DNA of 64,000 nt from Clostridia bacterium. GTDB taxonomy: Bacteria > Bacillota > Clostridia > Oscillospirales > Acutalibacteraceae. Below are positions 9,612-18,703 of this stretch, one piece after another (position 1 is the stretch's first letter; the number at the start of each line of letters is the position of its first letter). The DNA is taken from NCBI GenBank assembly GCA_017631795.1, contig JAGBSO010000043.1, positions 41,223 through 105,222 on the forward strand. Direction: 5' to 3'. The notes beneath the pieces are model-generated. The model did not search any database. It worked only from the letters and a program-made list of their open reading frames with translations, and was not told where the DNA came from. The translations under genes were made by a program, and so were the position numbers.

Positions 9612-9626
9612 TGATAATAATTCTTA
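9612..9626 (+). promoter_or_regulatory. Candidate Fur/PerR-type operator
   Basis: TGATAAT-A-ATTCTTA matches the 7-1-7 consensus TGATAATnATTATCA of the Fur/PerR family at 12 of 14 positions. It overlaps the predicted transcription start, a good place for repression of a peroxide-defence gene. Confidence 0.5.
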
Positions 9627-9677
9627 ATAATGAATAAATTGTTAAGTAAACGGTAGTCTAAAAATGAGGTGAACGCA

Positions 9678-10847
9678 ATGGATAAAACAGCTTTATTCAA
9701 ACTTAGTTACGGTTTGTATATTCTTACATCTGCAGATAACAATAAACATAACGGATGTGTTGTTAATACTGTTATTCAGATTACAGACAATCCTTTAAGA
9801 ATTGCAGTGACAGTCAACAAAGACAACTTTACGCATGAAATCATAGAAAAATCCGGTGTTTTCAATGTTTCAGTCATTGATGAATCTGCTGACTTTGAAA
9901 TGTTTAGACATTTTGGTTTTCAGAGTGGCAGAAGTGCTGAAAAAATTAAAACTTATCCTGACATCAGTTTTGCGTCAAACGGCATCTCTTATGTAAATAA
10001 AAGTACGAATGCTTATATATCAGGAAAAGTTCTTTCATCAGTCGATCTCGGAACACATACAATGTTTATTGCTGATGTCACAGATGCTGAAAGTTTATCT
10101 TCACTGCAGTCTATGACATATGCATATTACCACAAACATGTTAAACCTGCACCTGCTAAAACAGAGAAAAAAGGTTGGGTCTGCAAAATCTGTGGTTACA
10201 TTCACGAAGGTGATGAGCTTCCCGATGATTTTGTCTGCCCGCTTTGCAAGCACGGTGCTGCTGATTTTGAACCGATTAATAAAAATAATGATACAAAGGA
10301 GACAATTACAATGGAACTTAAAGGATCAAAAACTGAAAAAAATCTTATGGCTGCATTTGCAGGTGAATCACAGGCTTTTGCAAAATACTCATATTATGCA
10401 TCAAAAGCTAAGAAAGACGGCTATGTGCAGATAGGAAAGATTTTTGAAGAAACAGCAAAAAATGAAAAAGAACATGCAAAAATCTGGTTCAAACTTCTTC
10501 ATGACGGTATGCCTGAAACTCTCACAAACCTTGCAGACGCTGCAGCAGGCGAAAATTATGAATGGACAGATATGTATGCAGCTTTTGCTGAAGATGCAAA
10601 GGCAGAAGGTTTTGATAATATAGCTTATCTTTTCAGTGAAGTTGCAAAAATCGAAAAAGAACACGAAGAAAGATACAGAAAGCTCATCGAAAACATTGAA
10701 GGCGGTCTTGTTTTCTCAAGAGACAACGATAGAATCTGGCAGTGCTCAAATTGTGGTCACATTGTTATTGGTAAAGCTGCACCCGAAGTGTGCCCTGTTT
10801 GTGCTCATCCTAAGGCATATTTTGAAATCAAAGCTGAAAATTATTAA
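9678..10847 (+). CDS. Flavin reductase-rubredoxin-rubrerythrin fusion
   Basis: 389 residues joining an FMN-binding flavin reductase-like domain (about 1-150), a rubredoxin (C169/C172 and C187/C190), a rubrerythrin diiron four-helix domain (about 215-345, with E230, E-x-x-H in NEKEHAK and a second E-x-x-H in IEKEHEE) and a terminal rubredoxin (C356/C359 and C372/C375). The first half equals the high-molecular-weight rubredoxin known from acetogens, which passes electrons from NAD(P)H; rubrerythrin reduces hydrogen peroxide. The fusion would put the whole electron path on one chain. ATG 9678 follows AGGTGA. An internal AAGGAG before an ATG at 10311 lies exactly at the start of the rubrerythrin part. 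Confidence 0.93.
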   Translation: MDKTALFKLSYGLYILTSADNNKHNGCVVNTVIQITDNPLRIAVTVNKDNFTHEIIEKSGVFNVSVIDESADFEMFRHFGFQSGRSAEKIKTYPDISFASNGISYVNKSTNAYISGKVLSSVDLGTHTMFIADVTDAESLSSLQSMTYAYYHKHVKPAPAKTEKKGWVCKICGYIHEGDELPDDFVCPLCKHGAADFEPINKNNDTKETITMELKGSKTEKNLMAAFAGESQAFAKYSYYASKAKKDGYVQIGKIFEETAKNEKEHAKIWFKLLHDGMPETLTNLADAAAGENYEWTDMYAAFAEDAKAEGFDNIAYLFSEVAKIEKEHEERYRKLIENIEGGLVFSRDNDRIWQCSNCGHIVIGKAAPEVCPVCAHPKAYFEIKAENY

Positions 10848-10861
10848 TCATAAAAAAAATT

Positions 10862-10893
10862 AAAACGGTTGGGTAACACCAACCGTTTTTTTT
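10862..10893 (+). terminator. Intrinsic terminator after rubrerythrin fusion
   Basis: Perfect stem AAAACGGTTGG / CCAACCGTTTT followed by T-run. Confidence 0.9.
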
Positions 10894-10903
10894 GTTATTT
10901 CAA

Positions 10904-10932
10904 TTGACTTGTGTTAAAAAATTAGTTAAAAT
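10904..10932 (+). promoter_or_regulatory. Promoter of ung
   Basis: TTGACT (10904-10909), 17 bases, TAAAAT (10927-10932); 57 bases upstream of the chosen start codon. Confidence 0.55.
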
Positions 10933-10988
10933 ATTCATGGTATATTCATATTATGCCAAAATTACCGATTACCAATGAGGTGTTTCAT

Positions 10989-11654
10989 TTGGTTAAATTC
11001 AATAACACTTGGGATTCTATACTTCAGGATGAATTCAAAAAAGAATATTATCTTAAAATAAGAAATTTTCTTGCTAAGGAATATAAAAATCCTGCCTACC
11101 CTATTTATCCGGACATGTACGATATTTTCAATGCGTTGAAAATTACTGATTATGACAATGTAAAAGCTGTAATTCTGGGACAGGACCCGTACCATGGTGC
11201 AGGACAAGCTCATGGTCTGTCTTTCTCTGTTAAATCCGGCATTCAGCCTCCCCCGTCGCTTGTAAATATATTCAAAGAATACAATTCAGATCTTGGATAT
11301 CCCATACCGAAAAACAGTGATCTTACAAAATGGGCAGAGAACGGAGTATTATTGCTTAATACTGTTCTGACAGTGCAAGGAGGTCTTGCGGCAAGTCATA
11401 AAGGCATCGGCTGGGAGATTTTCACGGACAGAGTAATAACATTACTTAATGAAAGAGAAAAACCGATAGTTTTTATCTTATGGGGCAGATTTGCAAGAGA
11501 CAAAAAAAAGCTGATCACAAATCCAAACCATTTCATTATTGAATCAGCACATCCGAGTCCTTTGTCTGCATATAACGGATTTTTCGGCAGTAAACCGTTC
11601 TCAACAGCAAACAGATTTCTTGAAAATGATCCTATTGATTGGAAATTAGATTAA
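10989..11654 (+). CDS. ung: Uracil-DNA glycosylase
   Basis: Family 1 UDG removes uracil from DNA to start base excision repair. Seen: the water-activating motif GQDPYHG (D66, H69), the NTVLTV strand and the C-terminal HPSPLS loop. I chose the TTG at 10989 because GAGGTG lies six bases before it and the resulting N-terminus ([12 protein letters not shown]) fits the family; the upstream ATG at 10953 would give 233 residues but has no ribosome site and lies only about 15 bases past the predicted transcription start. Confidence 0.96.
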   Translation: MVKFNNTWDSILQDEFKKEYYLKIRNFLAKEYKNPAYPIYPDMYDIFNALKITDYDNVKAVILGQDPYHGAGQAHGLSFSVKSGIQPPPSLVNIFKEYNSDLGYPIPKNSDLTKWAENGVLLLNTVLTVQGGLAASHKGIGWEIFTDRVITLLNEREKPIVFILWGRFARDKKKLITNPNHFIIESAHPSPLSAYNGFFGSKPFSTANRFLENDPIDWKLD

Positions 11655-11668
11655 CAAAGGTGAATACG

Positions 11669-12517
11669 ATGAAAAAATATATTGCAATTCTTGTTACTGT
11701 TTTTTTGCTTTCATCAATCACAGCATGTAACAAAAAAGATGACAAGCCTGCGACGGAAAACACTACTGTCAATACGATTACGGATACAAACATACAGGAA
11801 TCCGTGTCTTTTACATCTGCTATAACTCCTGACATCAATACCACAACAACTGCAGCAAACGAAACAATAACATTGACTGATAATAATAAAAACGATGCGT
11901 CGCTTATGTCTGCATCTGAAATTGTTGATCTGTATAAAAAAGCTGCATCAAAATCAGACTCGTCAATTAAATCAGTTCAGAATATTTCTTTGAATGATAT
12001 AAAAATCAATGATGGCACCGGAATGGCAAACAGTGTTATAAAAATGATAAAACCGATCATTTCAACGGTTGTTTCAGGAAATTCAACTGAGTTCGACGGT
12101 ATAACAGGTGGTTATACACAGCTTTCAGTAAACGATGTTCAGGAAGCTTCTGCATCAGCCAACGGAGATAATATTGTTGTTGAACTTAAAATGAAAGATC
12201 AGACTGATAAAGGACAAATGGCTGAAGCTGACGGAAGTGTCGGACACGCAATTTTTGTTATAGGCGACCTCAGCACTGTTATGGGACAATTGTCAGATTC
12301 CGGACTGCCCGTAGAAATTCAGAATGAAAATATTTCAGCTACATATGTTGACGCAGTTGTAAATGTTACAATTGATGAAGACGGTAATATTATTAACGGA
12401 ACCTGGAAATATATTGTAACAATCGGTCTTGAAAATTTCAAAGTAGCAGGATCTACTGTCGACAGAACTGAAGTTACAATTGAAAATATTATCACATATA
12501 ACGGTGGCATAGCATAA
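11669..12517 (+). CDS. Putative lipoprotein of unknown function
   Basis: 282 residues with a lipoprotein signal peptide ending in S-I-T-A-C (about residues 17-21), then a Thr/Asn-rich linker to about residue 75 and a beta-rich domain (GGYTQLSVNDVQEASASA through NGTWKYIVTIGLENF). It is expected on the outer face of the membrane. AAAGGTGA precedes the ATG. It starts 14 bases after ung, so it is probably in the same transcript although unrelated in function. The fold is not recognised. Confidence 0.8.
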   Translation: MKKYIAILVTVFLLSSITACNKKDDKPATENTTVNTITDTNIQESVSFTSAITPDINTTTTAANETITLTDNNKNDASLMSASEIVDLYKKAASKSDSSIKSVQNISLNDIKINDGTGMANSVIKMIKPIISTVVSGNSTEFDGITGGYTQLSVNDVQEASASANGDNIVVELKMKDQTDKGQMAEADGSVGHAIFVIGDLSTVMGQLSDSGLPVEIQNENISATYVDAVVNVTIDEDGNIINGTWKYIVTIGLENFKVAGSTVDRTEVTIENIITYNGGIA

Positions 12518-12570
12518 AAAAAACAAAGCACGATAATGAAGTTTCTGCTCCATATCGTGCTTTTATTTTT
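12517..12570. terminator. Bidirectional terminator
   Basis: Stem AAAGCACGATA (12525-12535) / TATCGTGCTTT (12553-12563), A-rich on one side and T-rich on the other, between convergent genes. Confidence 0.85.
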
Positions 12571-12579
12571 ATATTCATA

Positions 12580-14094
12580 TCAGGGATTTGTCAAAAAATA
12601 AGCTTTAAGCCTTTCAACCGAAATGATATCAGATTTTTTTCGCGATCTTGCATGAACATATTTTTTATATGGCTGTGCAAACAATGCCGTTTTGAAATAT
12701 TCATCAGGAACATCAGTAATAACAGCAGCTGAATCGCAAAGCGGACAGCGAGAATATTCTTCGCCGATACGAACATTACATCTATCACATATTTTCGGTG
12801 CAACTTCAGAATTATCCTCTACCCCGTTTTCAAGCGAACTTTCAATTCGGACGGGTATTCCCATTGAAGACAGTATTCTGAAAAATTCAGTACACAACCG
12901 ACGGTCTTTTCCGCTTAAACCAAAAACAATGTTCATATATCCGTTCATTGAAATTATATAGAAAAACATCGGCATGTTATACACTCTTGAATCGCCGCTT
13001 ACAAGTTCTAATCGCTCAATTTTATTGCTCATAACTTCAGGAAGAACAACATTTCCAATATTTGACATAATCAGTGTCATTTCTTCTGTGTGTGATTTTT
13101 TCTGCATTAAATTAAGAACAGGTTTTTTTATAAAATAAGGAATCACCTGCAGAATTTTCTTCTGAGTTAATGCGTAATTTTTATTTATGAACGCCTGTTG
13201 AGTCTCTTTTGTGTTTACCTGAGCAAGCTTTCCTTTTATTATTCGGGCTATTTCATCAAAAGTATAATCCATTTTACCTTGCGGATTAAATTGTAAAGGT
13301 ATAGACGAAGTGAAGTTTCTTATTGTATCTGACGGAAAATGGTTTCTCAAATTAACAGGCACATCAATAATGATTGTTTTATCAATAGGTTTTTCTGCAG
13401 TACGCAGCATTGCCAGAATTACCCCTGCTGCAAGAAATTCGCTTACTGTTATATTCTTATCTTTACAAAAAGGTTTAATATCGTTAACTGAAACAAGACC
13501 TGATATATGATTCTGATAATTTTCATCATACTTATAGGGAATTGTATAAGCTTTATCTCTTTCCGGAACTGAACATGCTTCATTATTCATGTAACGCTCA
13601 AAGGGATCTTCAAGCTCAGTTTTGCTCGGTTCTTCATCACCAAATCGTATCCCTGTAAAATCTGTCTTGTCAGCACCGCCAAGAATCATATAATGAGCAA
13701 CAACTGTTTTCAGCAGTTCAAGTATTCCGCCTCCGTCACCAAGAACATGTGAGGTTTCAATCGATAATCTTCTTTTATAATAAATAAAAACTATTTCAGG
13801 TGTTCCGTCATTGCCAAGTCTTCTGAGTTCAGCAGGTCTGTGTTCTTCCGGCAATACCTGCGGTAAACTGTCTGATTTTTCAAGATATGACCAGAAAAAA
13901 CCGTTGGTGTTTCTATAAGTATATAACGGAAACCGTTGTACGGCAATGCGTACGGCTTCTTTCAGTCGTTCAGGATTAACTTCTTCATCTTTGAAAATTG
14001 CAGAAATACGAAAAAGTCTTGATTGTTTTTTGCTTTCAACAGATGCAAACATTATGGAAATTGTGTCATTTCGCATCCATTCATATTTTTTCAT
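12580..14094 (-). CDS. Condensation-like acyltransferase with C-terminal zinc ribbon
   Basis: 504 residues. The first about 420 have the chloramphenicol acetyltransferase/condensation fold pattern, with the active-site H-x-x-x-D-G motif as H116-V-L-G-D120-G. The C-terminus adds a four-cysteine zinc ribbon (C436, C439, C450, C453) and a basic tail. Relatives are annotated as alcohol acetyltransferases or PapA-like acyltransferases; the acyl acceptor is unknown here. There is no membrane segment. GGTGAT precedes the ATG. It is transcribed alone, convergent to the ung unit. Confidence 0.78.
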   Translation of the reverse strand: MKKYEWMRNDTISIMFASVESKKQSRLFRISAIFKDEEVNPERLKEAVRIAVQRFPLYTYRNTNGFFWSYLEKSDSLPQVLPEEHRPAELRRLGNDGTPEIVFIYYKRRLSIETSHVLGDGGGILELLKTVVAHYMILGGADKTDFTGIRFGDEEPSKTELEDPFERYMNNEACSVPERDKAYTIPYKYDENYQNHISGLVSVNDIKPFCKDKNITVSEFLAAGVILAMLRTAEKPIDKTIIIDVPVNLRNHFPSDTIRNFTSSIPLQFNPQGKMDYTFDEIARIIKGKLAQVNTKETQQAFINKNYALTQKKILQVIPYFIKKPVLNLMQKKSHTEEMTLIMSNIGNVVLPEVMSNKIERLELVSGDSRVYNMPMFFYIISMNGYMNIVFGLSGKDRRLCTEFFRILSSMGIPVRIESSLENGVEDNSEVAPKICDRCNVRIGEEYSRCPLCDSAAVITDVPDEYFKTALFAQPYKKYVHARSRKKSDIISVERLKAYFLTNP

Positions 14095-14290
14095 TTTATC
14101 ACCGTCTGATTTATTAACATTATGTTCATATGTATTATATCACACACAAAATATTTTACAATACTTAAAACAAATTAAATAAAAAAATAAACTCCCGAAC
14201 CGAAAGGAACGAGAGAATCCAAAGTTTTTCACAAATTGCCAACAAATGCATAAATCGCATACAGTTTACGTTTTTTAATACGCGACGCAT

Positions 14291-14540
14291 CTATTCACTT
14301 GTCAGAGTGTTTGCAACTCTCAGATTGTCATTATCCTTAAGCAGCTGCTCTGTTGTTGTTGCTGAAGCTTTTGTTTCTTTAAGACAGAAGCAGATGTCTG
14401 AGGTTTCTTCATTAACCTTTTTTCAAGAGGAATTATCTCTACGTTATCATCATAAGTAACTACTTCAGCAGATTTAATCTGAGATGAAGCGAACGATCGT
14501 GCTGCACCGCTGCTCCTGCAGTACGAAGTATAAAACGGAC
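14291..14540 (-). pseudogene. Decayed fragment of a phage/ICE-type large polyprotein
   Basis: On the minus strand the reading SSQIKSAEVVTYDDN..IIPLEKR continues, after a one-base deletion at about 14415, as FNEETSDICFCLKETKA and ends at a TAG at 14291-14293. The pattern TYDDxGxVIPLxxRFNxExxDIRYSL is one I know from MuF-like and other large proteins of phages and conjugative elements in gut Firmicutes. No start codon, no ribosome site and a stop just upstream show it is debris. The family assignment is from memory of the motif and moderate. Confidence 0.55.
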
Positions 14541-14771
14541 TTTATAAGTTTATTATAGCACAAAACAACAAATTGCGGCACTGAATTGTGCGTTTGCGTT
14601 TACTTCTCAGTATCACACACAGTCGCGTACTGCATCCATGATCCTCGAACATGTCTTTTATCGCTTCAGTCTATCTGTGCTACAGCGTATTTTCGTTTAC
14701 AAAACGGATGATACAATTAGCAGTTTTTTCGCTCTTTAGCTACAAAATGCCTAAAAAACAACAATTTTTGC
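14541..14771. other. Non-coding stretch, no recognised element
   Basis: Together with 14095-14290 this flanks the pseudogene. I see no intact reading frame, RNA fold or repeat that I can name. The base composition is slightly less A/T-biased than normal intergenic DNA here, consistent with older coding sequence. Confidence 0.4.
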
Positions 14772-14811
14772 ATAAAAAGAAACCTTAAATGCCTGTCAGA
14801 CATTTAAGGTT
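14772..14811 (-). terminator. Terminator of the tRNA pair
   Basis: Perfect 11-bp arms AACCTTAAATG (14781-14791) and CATTTAAGGTT (14801-14811), followed on the minus strand by TCTTTTT. It lies directly after the tRNA-Trp CCA end. Confidence 0.85.
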
Positions 14812-14816
14812 CTTCA

Positions 14817-14892
14817 TGGCAGGGGCAGAAGGGCTCGATCCCTCGTCACGCGGTTTTGGAGGACGCTGCTCTACCAACTGAGCTATTCCCCT
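14817..14892 (-). tRNA. tRNA-Trp (CCA), structurally damaged
   Basis: Minus-strand cloverleaf with anticodon CCA in the loop CTCCAAA and an encoded CCA end. Unlike a normal tRNA, the anticodon stem GCGTC/ACCGC pairs at only three of five positions, the acceptor stem has an A-G mismatch at pair 6-67, and the nearly universal T54 is A. D and T stems pair well. It may be a decaying copy rather than the working tRNA-Trp. Confidence 0.7.
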
Positions 14893-14907
14893 ATATAATT
14901 TTTCGGG

Positions 14908-14981
14908 TGGACCATCAGGGACTCGAACCCCGGACCAACCGGTTATGAGCCGGTTGCTCTAACCAACTGAGCTAATGGTCC
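14908..14981 (-). tRNA. tRNA with CAT anticodon, probably tRNA-Ile2
   Basis: Minus-strand cloverleaf with all stems paired. The anticodon loop is CTCATAA, and the acceptor has C4-G69 and C5-G68, features of tRNA-Ile2, whose C34 is converted to lysidine by TilS to read AUA. Elongator tRNA-Met is the alternative. The initiator tRNA is a separate gene at 46643. Confidence 0.85.
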
Positions 14982-15142
14982 AACTCAATCACGCTTAGTT
15001 ATTATAACATAAAAAGCAGAATTGTCAAGTGTTTTGGGTAATTTTTTTATTATTATTCTTGTAAATTCCATTGCTGAATATTTGTCTGATTATTTTTCTG
15101 TGCATTACATATCATTTTTATCTGTTTTCTGCAAAATATATA

Positions 15143-15171
15143 TTGAAAACACATAAAATATATGATACAAT
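15143..15171 (+). promoter_or_regulatory. Promoter of glnA
   Basis: TTGAAA (15143-15148), 17 bases, TACAAT (15166-15171), 38 bases before the ATG. Confidence 0.55.
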
Positions 15172-15209
15172 CACTCTGTAATTTATGAAACAGAAACGGA
15201 GTGTTTCCA

Positions 15210-16634
15210 ATGGATGCAAGTGTAAAAAAAGTCATGGATCTCATAAAAGAACATGACATAAAAATGGTTGACTTTAAGATGGTTGATATCAACGGACAGT
15301 ATCGCCATGTAACTATTCCTGCTCAAAACTTTACACCTGAAATAATGAGAGACGGTGTAGGTTTTGACGCATCAAACTACGGTTATGCAGTGGTTGAAAA
15401 GAGTGACATGGTTTTCATTCCCGATCCCGATACTGCAATGATAGATCCTTTCTGCGAAATTCCCACTCTTTCAATGAGCGGTAATGCAATGATCATCGAC
15501 TCCCCTGAAAACCGTCCTCTTGCTCAGTACCCCAGAAATATTGTTCTGGCTGCTGAAAAATATATGAGAGATACAGGCATTGCAGATACAATGATGATTC
15601 TCCCTGAATTTGAATTCTATCTTTTCGATCAGGTAGGCTGGGAAGTAAAACCCAATTCTGTTGCAATGAGCGTAGACGCTAAACAGTCATACTGGAACAG
15701 TGCAACTCAGGGTCTCGGTCATATCGTACCTCTCCAGAAGGCTTATCATATTGCAAAGCCTTTTGACACTTCTTATGAGTGCAGAAGTGAAATGTGTATG
15801 CTTATTGAAGATGCAGGTATCCCCGTTAAGTATCACCATCCCGAAGTTGCTGCATCAGGTCAGTTTGAAATTGAACCCATGCTCGGTGAAATGTCAAAAA
15901 TGGCAGACGCAACAATGATGATCAAATATATCATTCATAACACAGCTGCTAAATACGGCAAGAGTGCAACTCTTATGCCCAAGCCTGTTTACGGTGAAGC
16001 AGGAAGCGGTATGCACGTACATATGCTTCTTCTTAAAGACGGTGAACCCGTATTCTCCGACGATAATGGCTATTCACATCTTAGTGAAACAGCACACTAT
16101 TTCATCGGCGGTCTTCTCAAGCACATCGGTTCTCTTTGTGCTATCACAAATCCCAGCACAAACTCATTCAAGAGACTTGTTCCCGGATTTGAAGCACCTG
16201 TTACAGTCGGTTATGCTACATCTAACCGTAGTGCGGTTATCAGAATTCCCGCATATGCAAAACAGCCCACAGAGCGTCGTTTTGAAATCCGTAATCCTGA
16301 TGCTACATGTAACCCCTACTTCTGCTATGCAGCTCTCCTTATGGCTGGTCTTGACGGTATCAAGAATAAAATTGATCCTCATGAAAACGGTTGGGGTCCC
16401 TATGACATGAACCTCTACAATCTTCCCGAAGAAGAAAAAGCAAAGCTCAAAGGTCTTCCCACATCTCTTGAACAGGCACTCGATGCTCTTGAAGCAGACT
16501 ATGATTATCTCACAGCAGGCGGTGTATTCCCCGAAGAGCTTATTAAGAACTTCATTAAGAGAAAACGTGCAGAATGCAGTGAAATCTCTAAGATTCCTCA
16601 TCCCGTTGAATTTGAGAAGTATTATAATCTGTAA
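15210..16634 (+). CDS. glnA: Glutamine synthetase, type I
   Basis: 474 residues. GlnA makes glutamine from glutamate, ammonia and ATP. Visible family signatures: the VDFKMVDINGQYRHVTIP N-terminal segment, the metal-binding GSGMHVHM loop and the ATP region NPSTNSFKRLVPGFEAP. A tyrosine in NLYNLPEEE is at the place of the adenylylation site of type I-beta enzymes; whether it is modified here cannot be told. ATG 15210 follows ACGGAGTG; the in-frame GTG at 15201 overlaps that site. It is a single-gene unit with its own promoter and terminator. Confidence 0.97.
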   Translation: MDASVKKVMDLIKEHDIKMVDFKMVDINGQYRHVTIPAQNFTPEIMRDGVGFDASNYGYAVVEKSDMVFIPDPDTAMIDPFCEIPTLSMSGNAMIIDSPENRPLAQYPRNIVLAAEKYMRDTGIADTMMILPEFEFYLFDQVGWEVKPNSVAMSVDAKQSYWNSATQGLGHIVPLQKAYHIAKPFDTSYECRSEMCMLIEDAGIPVKYHHPEVAASGQFEIEPMLGEMSKMADATMMIKYIIHNTAAKYGKSATLMPKPVYGEAGSGMHVHMLLLKDGEPVFSDDNGYSHLSETAHYFIGGLLKHIGSLCAITNPSTNSFKRLVPGFEAPVTVGYATSNRSAVIRIPAYAKQPTERRFEIRNPDATCNPYFCYAALLMAGLDGIKNKIDPHENGWGPYDMNLYNLPEEEKAKLKGLPTSLEQALDALEADYDYLTAGGVFPEELIKNFIKRKRAECSEISKIPHPVEFEKYYNL

Positions 16635-16642
16635 TTATTATC

Positions 16643-16669
16643 AGGCGGCAGGTTTCTGTCGCCTTTTTT
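16643..16669 (+). terminator. Intrinsic terminator after glnA
   Basis: Stem AGGCGGCAG / CTGTCGCCT with a GTTT loop and T-run. Confidence 0.85.
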
Positions 16670-16693
16670 ACAATTCTGATTGGAGCGAGTAAA

Positions 16694-17410
16694 ATGTCAA
16701 CAAACAGAACACCGCCATTCCATAGCCTTATAAGCAACGGAAAACATATTGTCGGCTGTACCGGTCAGACAGTTTATGTGTATGATATAAACAACACACT
16801 GATTACAAAGTATCCGAAACACAGATATGTGTATTATTCCTCTTTTTCACCATCCGGAGATATGTTTGCGGTTAAATCTGTTGAAGGATATCTTGCATTT
16901 TACTCATTGAAAGATTATACACTTCTGAAAAAATTCAGATTTTCAAAGGTAGACGGCAGTCAGGATGATGGTTTTTGTTTCAATGCTGACGGAAGCAAAT
17001 TTTACAACATTGAAAGACATACATATTCATATTCTTCTGCCCTTTCAATATACGATACAAAGGATTTTACGCTGATAAAAAGACTTTTTCATGATGATAG
17101 ATTTACTGAGTTATGTGATATTGAATATGATGCAGAATCGGATACCTTTTACATTATAGGATTTTTCAGAGATAAGAAATCGGGCATTGCGAATAAGAGA
17201 TATATAGCAAAATTAGTTAATGATATCCTTACAGATATTATCGTAATATCAAAAAAGGAATATGATAACTGTACAGAGTTTAAAAATATGCAACGATTTG
17301 GCTTTTCAAAATTTGCAAATGAATATTTTGAGACAAATCCTTGTGATAAATTTTTCGAAGAGGATTGGTCTATAGCAAATACATATATAAATAAGCAGAA
17401 CTTAAAATAA
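16694..17410 (+). CDS. WD40/beta-propeller-like protein of unknown function
   Basis: 238 residues with repeated strand patterns of the beta-propeller type: VYVYDINNTLI, FSPSGDMFAVKSVEGYLAFYSLKDYTLL, FNADGSKFYNIE, LSIYDTKDFTLIK. There is no signal peptide, so it is probably cytoplasmic. GGAGCGAG precedes the ATG. It is followed closely by a membrane protein gene in the same direction. No enzymatic motif is seen and a scaffold role is only a guess. Confidence 0.65.
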   Translation: MSTNRTPPFHSLISNGKHIVGCTGQTVYVYDINNTLITKYPKHRYVYYSSFSPSGDMFAVKSVEGYLAFYSLKDYTLLKKFRFSKVDGSQDDGFCFNADGSKFYNIERHTYSYSSALSIYDTKDFTLIKRLFHDDRFTELCDIEYDAESDTFYIIGFFRDKKSGIANKRYIAKLVNDILTDIIVISKKEYDNCTEFKNMQRFGFSKFANEYFETNPCDKFFEEDWSIANTYINKQNLK

Positions 17411-17445
17411 TTGTAGCTTGTTTTTATAAAATGCGAGGTAATATT

Positions 17446-18654
17446 ATGGAAAACAACGATAATTTTTATACTGTAAATCAAGGCATTGAACAGTATATAA
17501 TGTCCGTATCAAGAGATGACTATATGAATATCTATAAACTTTCATCAGAACAAAGACGTAAATCAATTTTTGTTTGTGCACTTATTCTTGGTGTGTCAGC
17601 TTTGATATTTTTGCCATTCAACTCATTGACATCTCTTATCTTGCTTTGTACAGGCTTATTTTATATTCTCTTGATGCTGATAGGTTCACATTCAATTAAG
17701 AATAGCTGGGTCAAAAAAAGTCTGATTATAGAAAACAAACAGTTTCTTGTTGATGTGTTTGATGAAAGACTATCACTTTCAATTATTGAAAATAATGAAC
17801 TTGTAAGCAAAGCTTCAATTAATTATGACAACATCATCGCAACAAATGAAAATAACGAATTTTTTGTTTTTTCCGATGATATTCAGGTATATTTTATAAG
17901 AAAGTCGATTATAGCACATGATAGTATTTTATTTGACAAATTCAAAAATGCTGCCGAAAAATACGCAAAAAACAAAAAATTCAATGCTTTGACAACATTT
18001 TTACTTGTGCTGACTTTCGTATTGTATGCATTTGTCGGCATATGCAAAGACAGTATCGCTTTGTATCTCGGCAATCCCTGTTGTTTGCTGTATTTAGCTG
18101 TGTTACCTTTTTCAGTCGGAATGATTATTAACTCATTGATCCGTAAAAAACGAGATCTGAAATGGATTCCCACATTAATTGCAGGAATATTTGTTTCATT
18201 TTTATGCGTAATAAGCAGTCTGGAACAGATCGGATATAACAAATATTATAACAGTGGATACAATATTATTGCAGAGACAGAAAAACACATCGGAATTGAA
18301 ATTCCAGTTCCCGAATACATTGATTTCTACAAATACAGTTATACTGAAAATAACAATATAGAGATAATCAACGAAGTTTGTATGGAATTTGGTGATCAGG
18401 AATATGTTCAGACTGATATCAATTATGTTGAAAAAATCATATCCGATGATGTTTGGATGAAAGGATTACCTGACGAATATCTGAACATAATTCCGAATCC
18501 TGATTACTTTTCCGAATCTGAATATTCAATTCTGTATAACGTTGATACCAAAGAAATCAACACTGTTCCGACCGAAAGCGGTACACACAGGCTTGTAATT
18601 ATTGCTTACTATTACGGAATTCTTGATATTGTTGAATATTCAATAACTTTATAA
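17446..18654 (+). CDS. Membrane protein with a YcxB-like region
   Basis: 402 residues with two membrane helices near residues 35-75, a soluble beta-rich stretch (VDVFDERLSLSIIENNELVSKASINYDNI, then FFVFSDDIQVYFIRK) resembling YcxB-like domains, three more helices around residues 185-265 and an extracytoplasmic C-terminal domain. The function is unknown. GCGAGGT precedes the ATG at 17446. It is probably co-transcribed with the propeller-like protein. Confidence 0.65.
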   Translation: MENNDNFYTVNQGIEQYIMSVSRDDYMNIYKLSSEQRRKSIFVCALILGVSALIFLPFNSLTSLILLCTGLFYILLMLIGSHSIKNSWVKKSLIIENKQFLVDVFDERLSLSIIENNELVSKASINYDNIIATNENNEFFVFSDDIQVYFIRKSIIAHDSILFDKFKNAAEKYAKNKKFNALTTFLLVLTFVLYAFVGICKDSIALYLGNPCCLLYLAVLPFSVGMIINSLIRKKRDLKWIPTLIAGIFVSFLCVISSLEQIGYNKYYNSGYNIIAETEKHIGIEIPVPEYIDFYKYSYTENNNIEIINEVCMEFGDQEYVQTDINYVEKIISDDVWMKGLPDEYLNIIPNPDYFSESEYSILYNVDTKEINTVPTESGTHRLVIIAYYYGILDIVEYSITL

Positions 18655-18657
18655 ATG

Positions 18658-18690
18658 ATAAGCACTGCCCTTTCGGACAGTGCTTTGTTT
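18658..18690. terminator. Bidirectional terminator between convergent genes
   Basis: Arms AAGCACTGCCC and GGACAGTGCTT with one mismatch and a four-base loop. Confidence 0.8.
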
Positions 18691-18703
18691 GTTATATTTA
18701 TGA

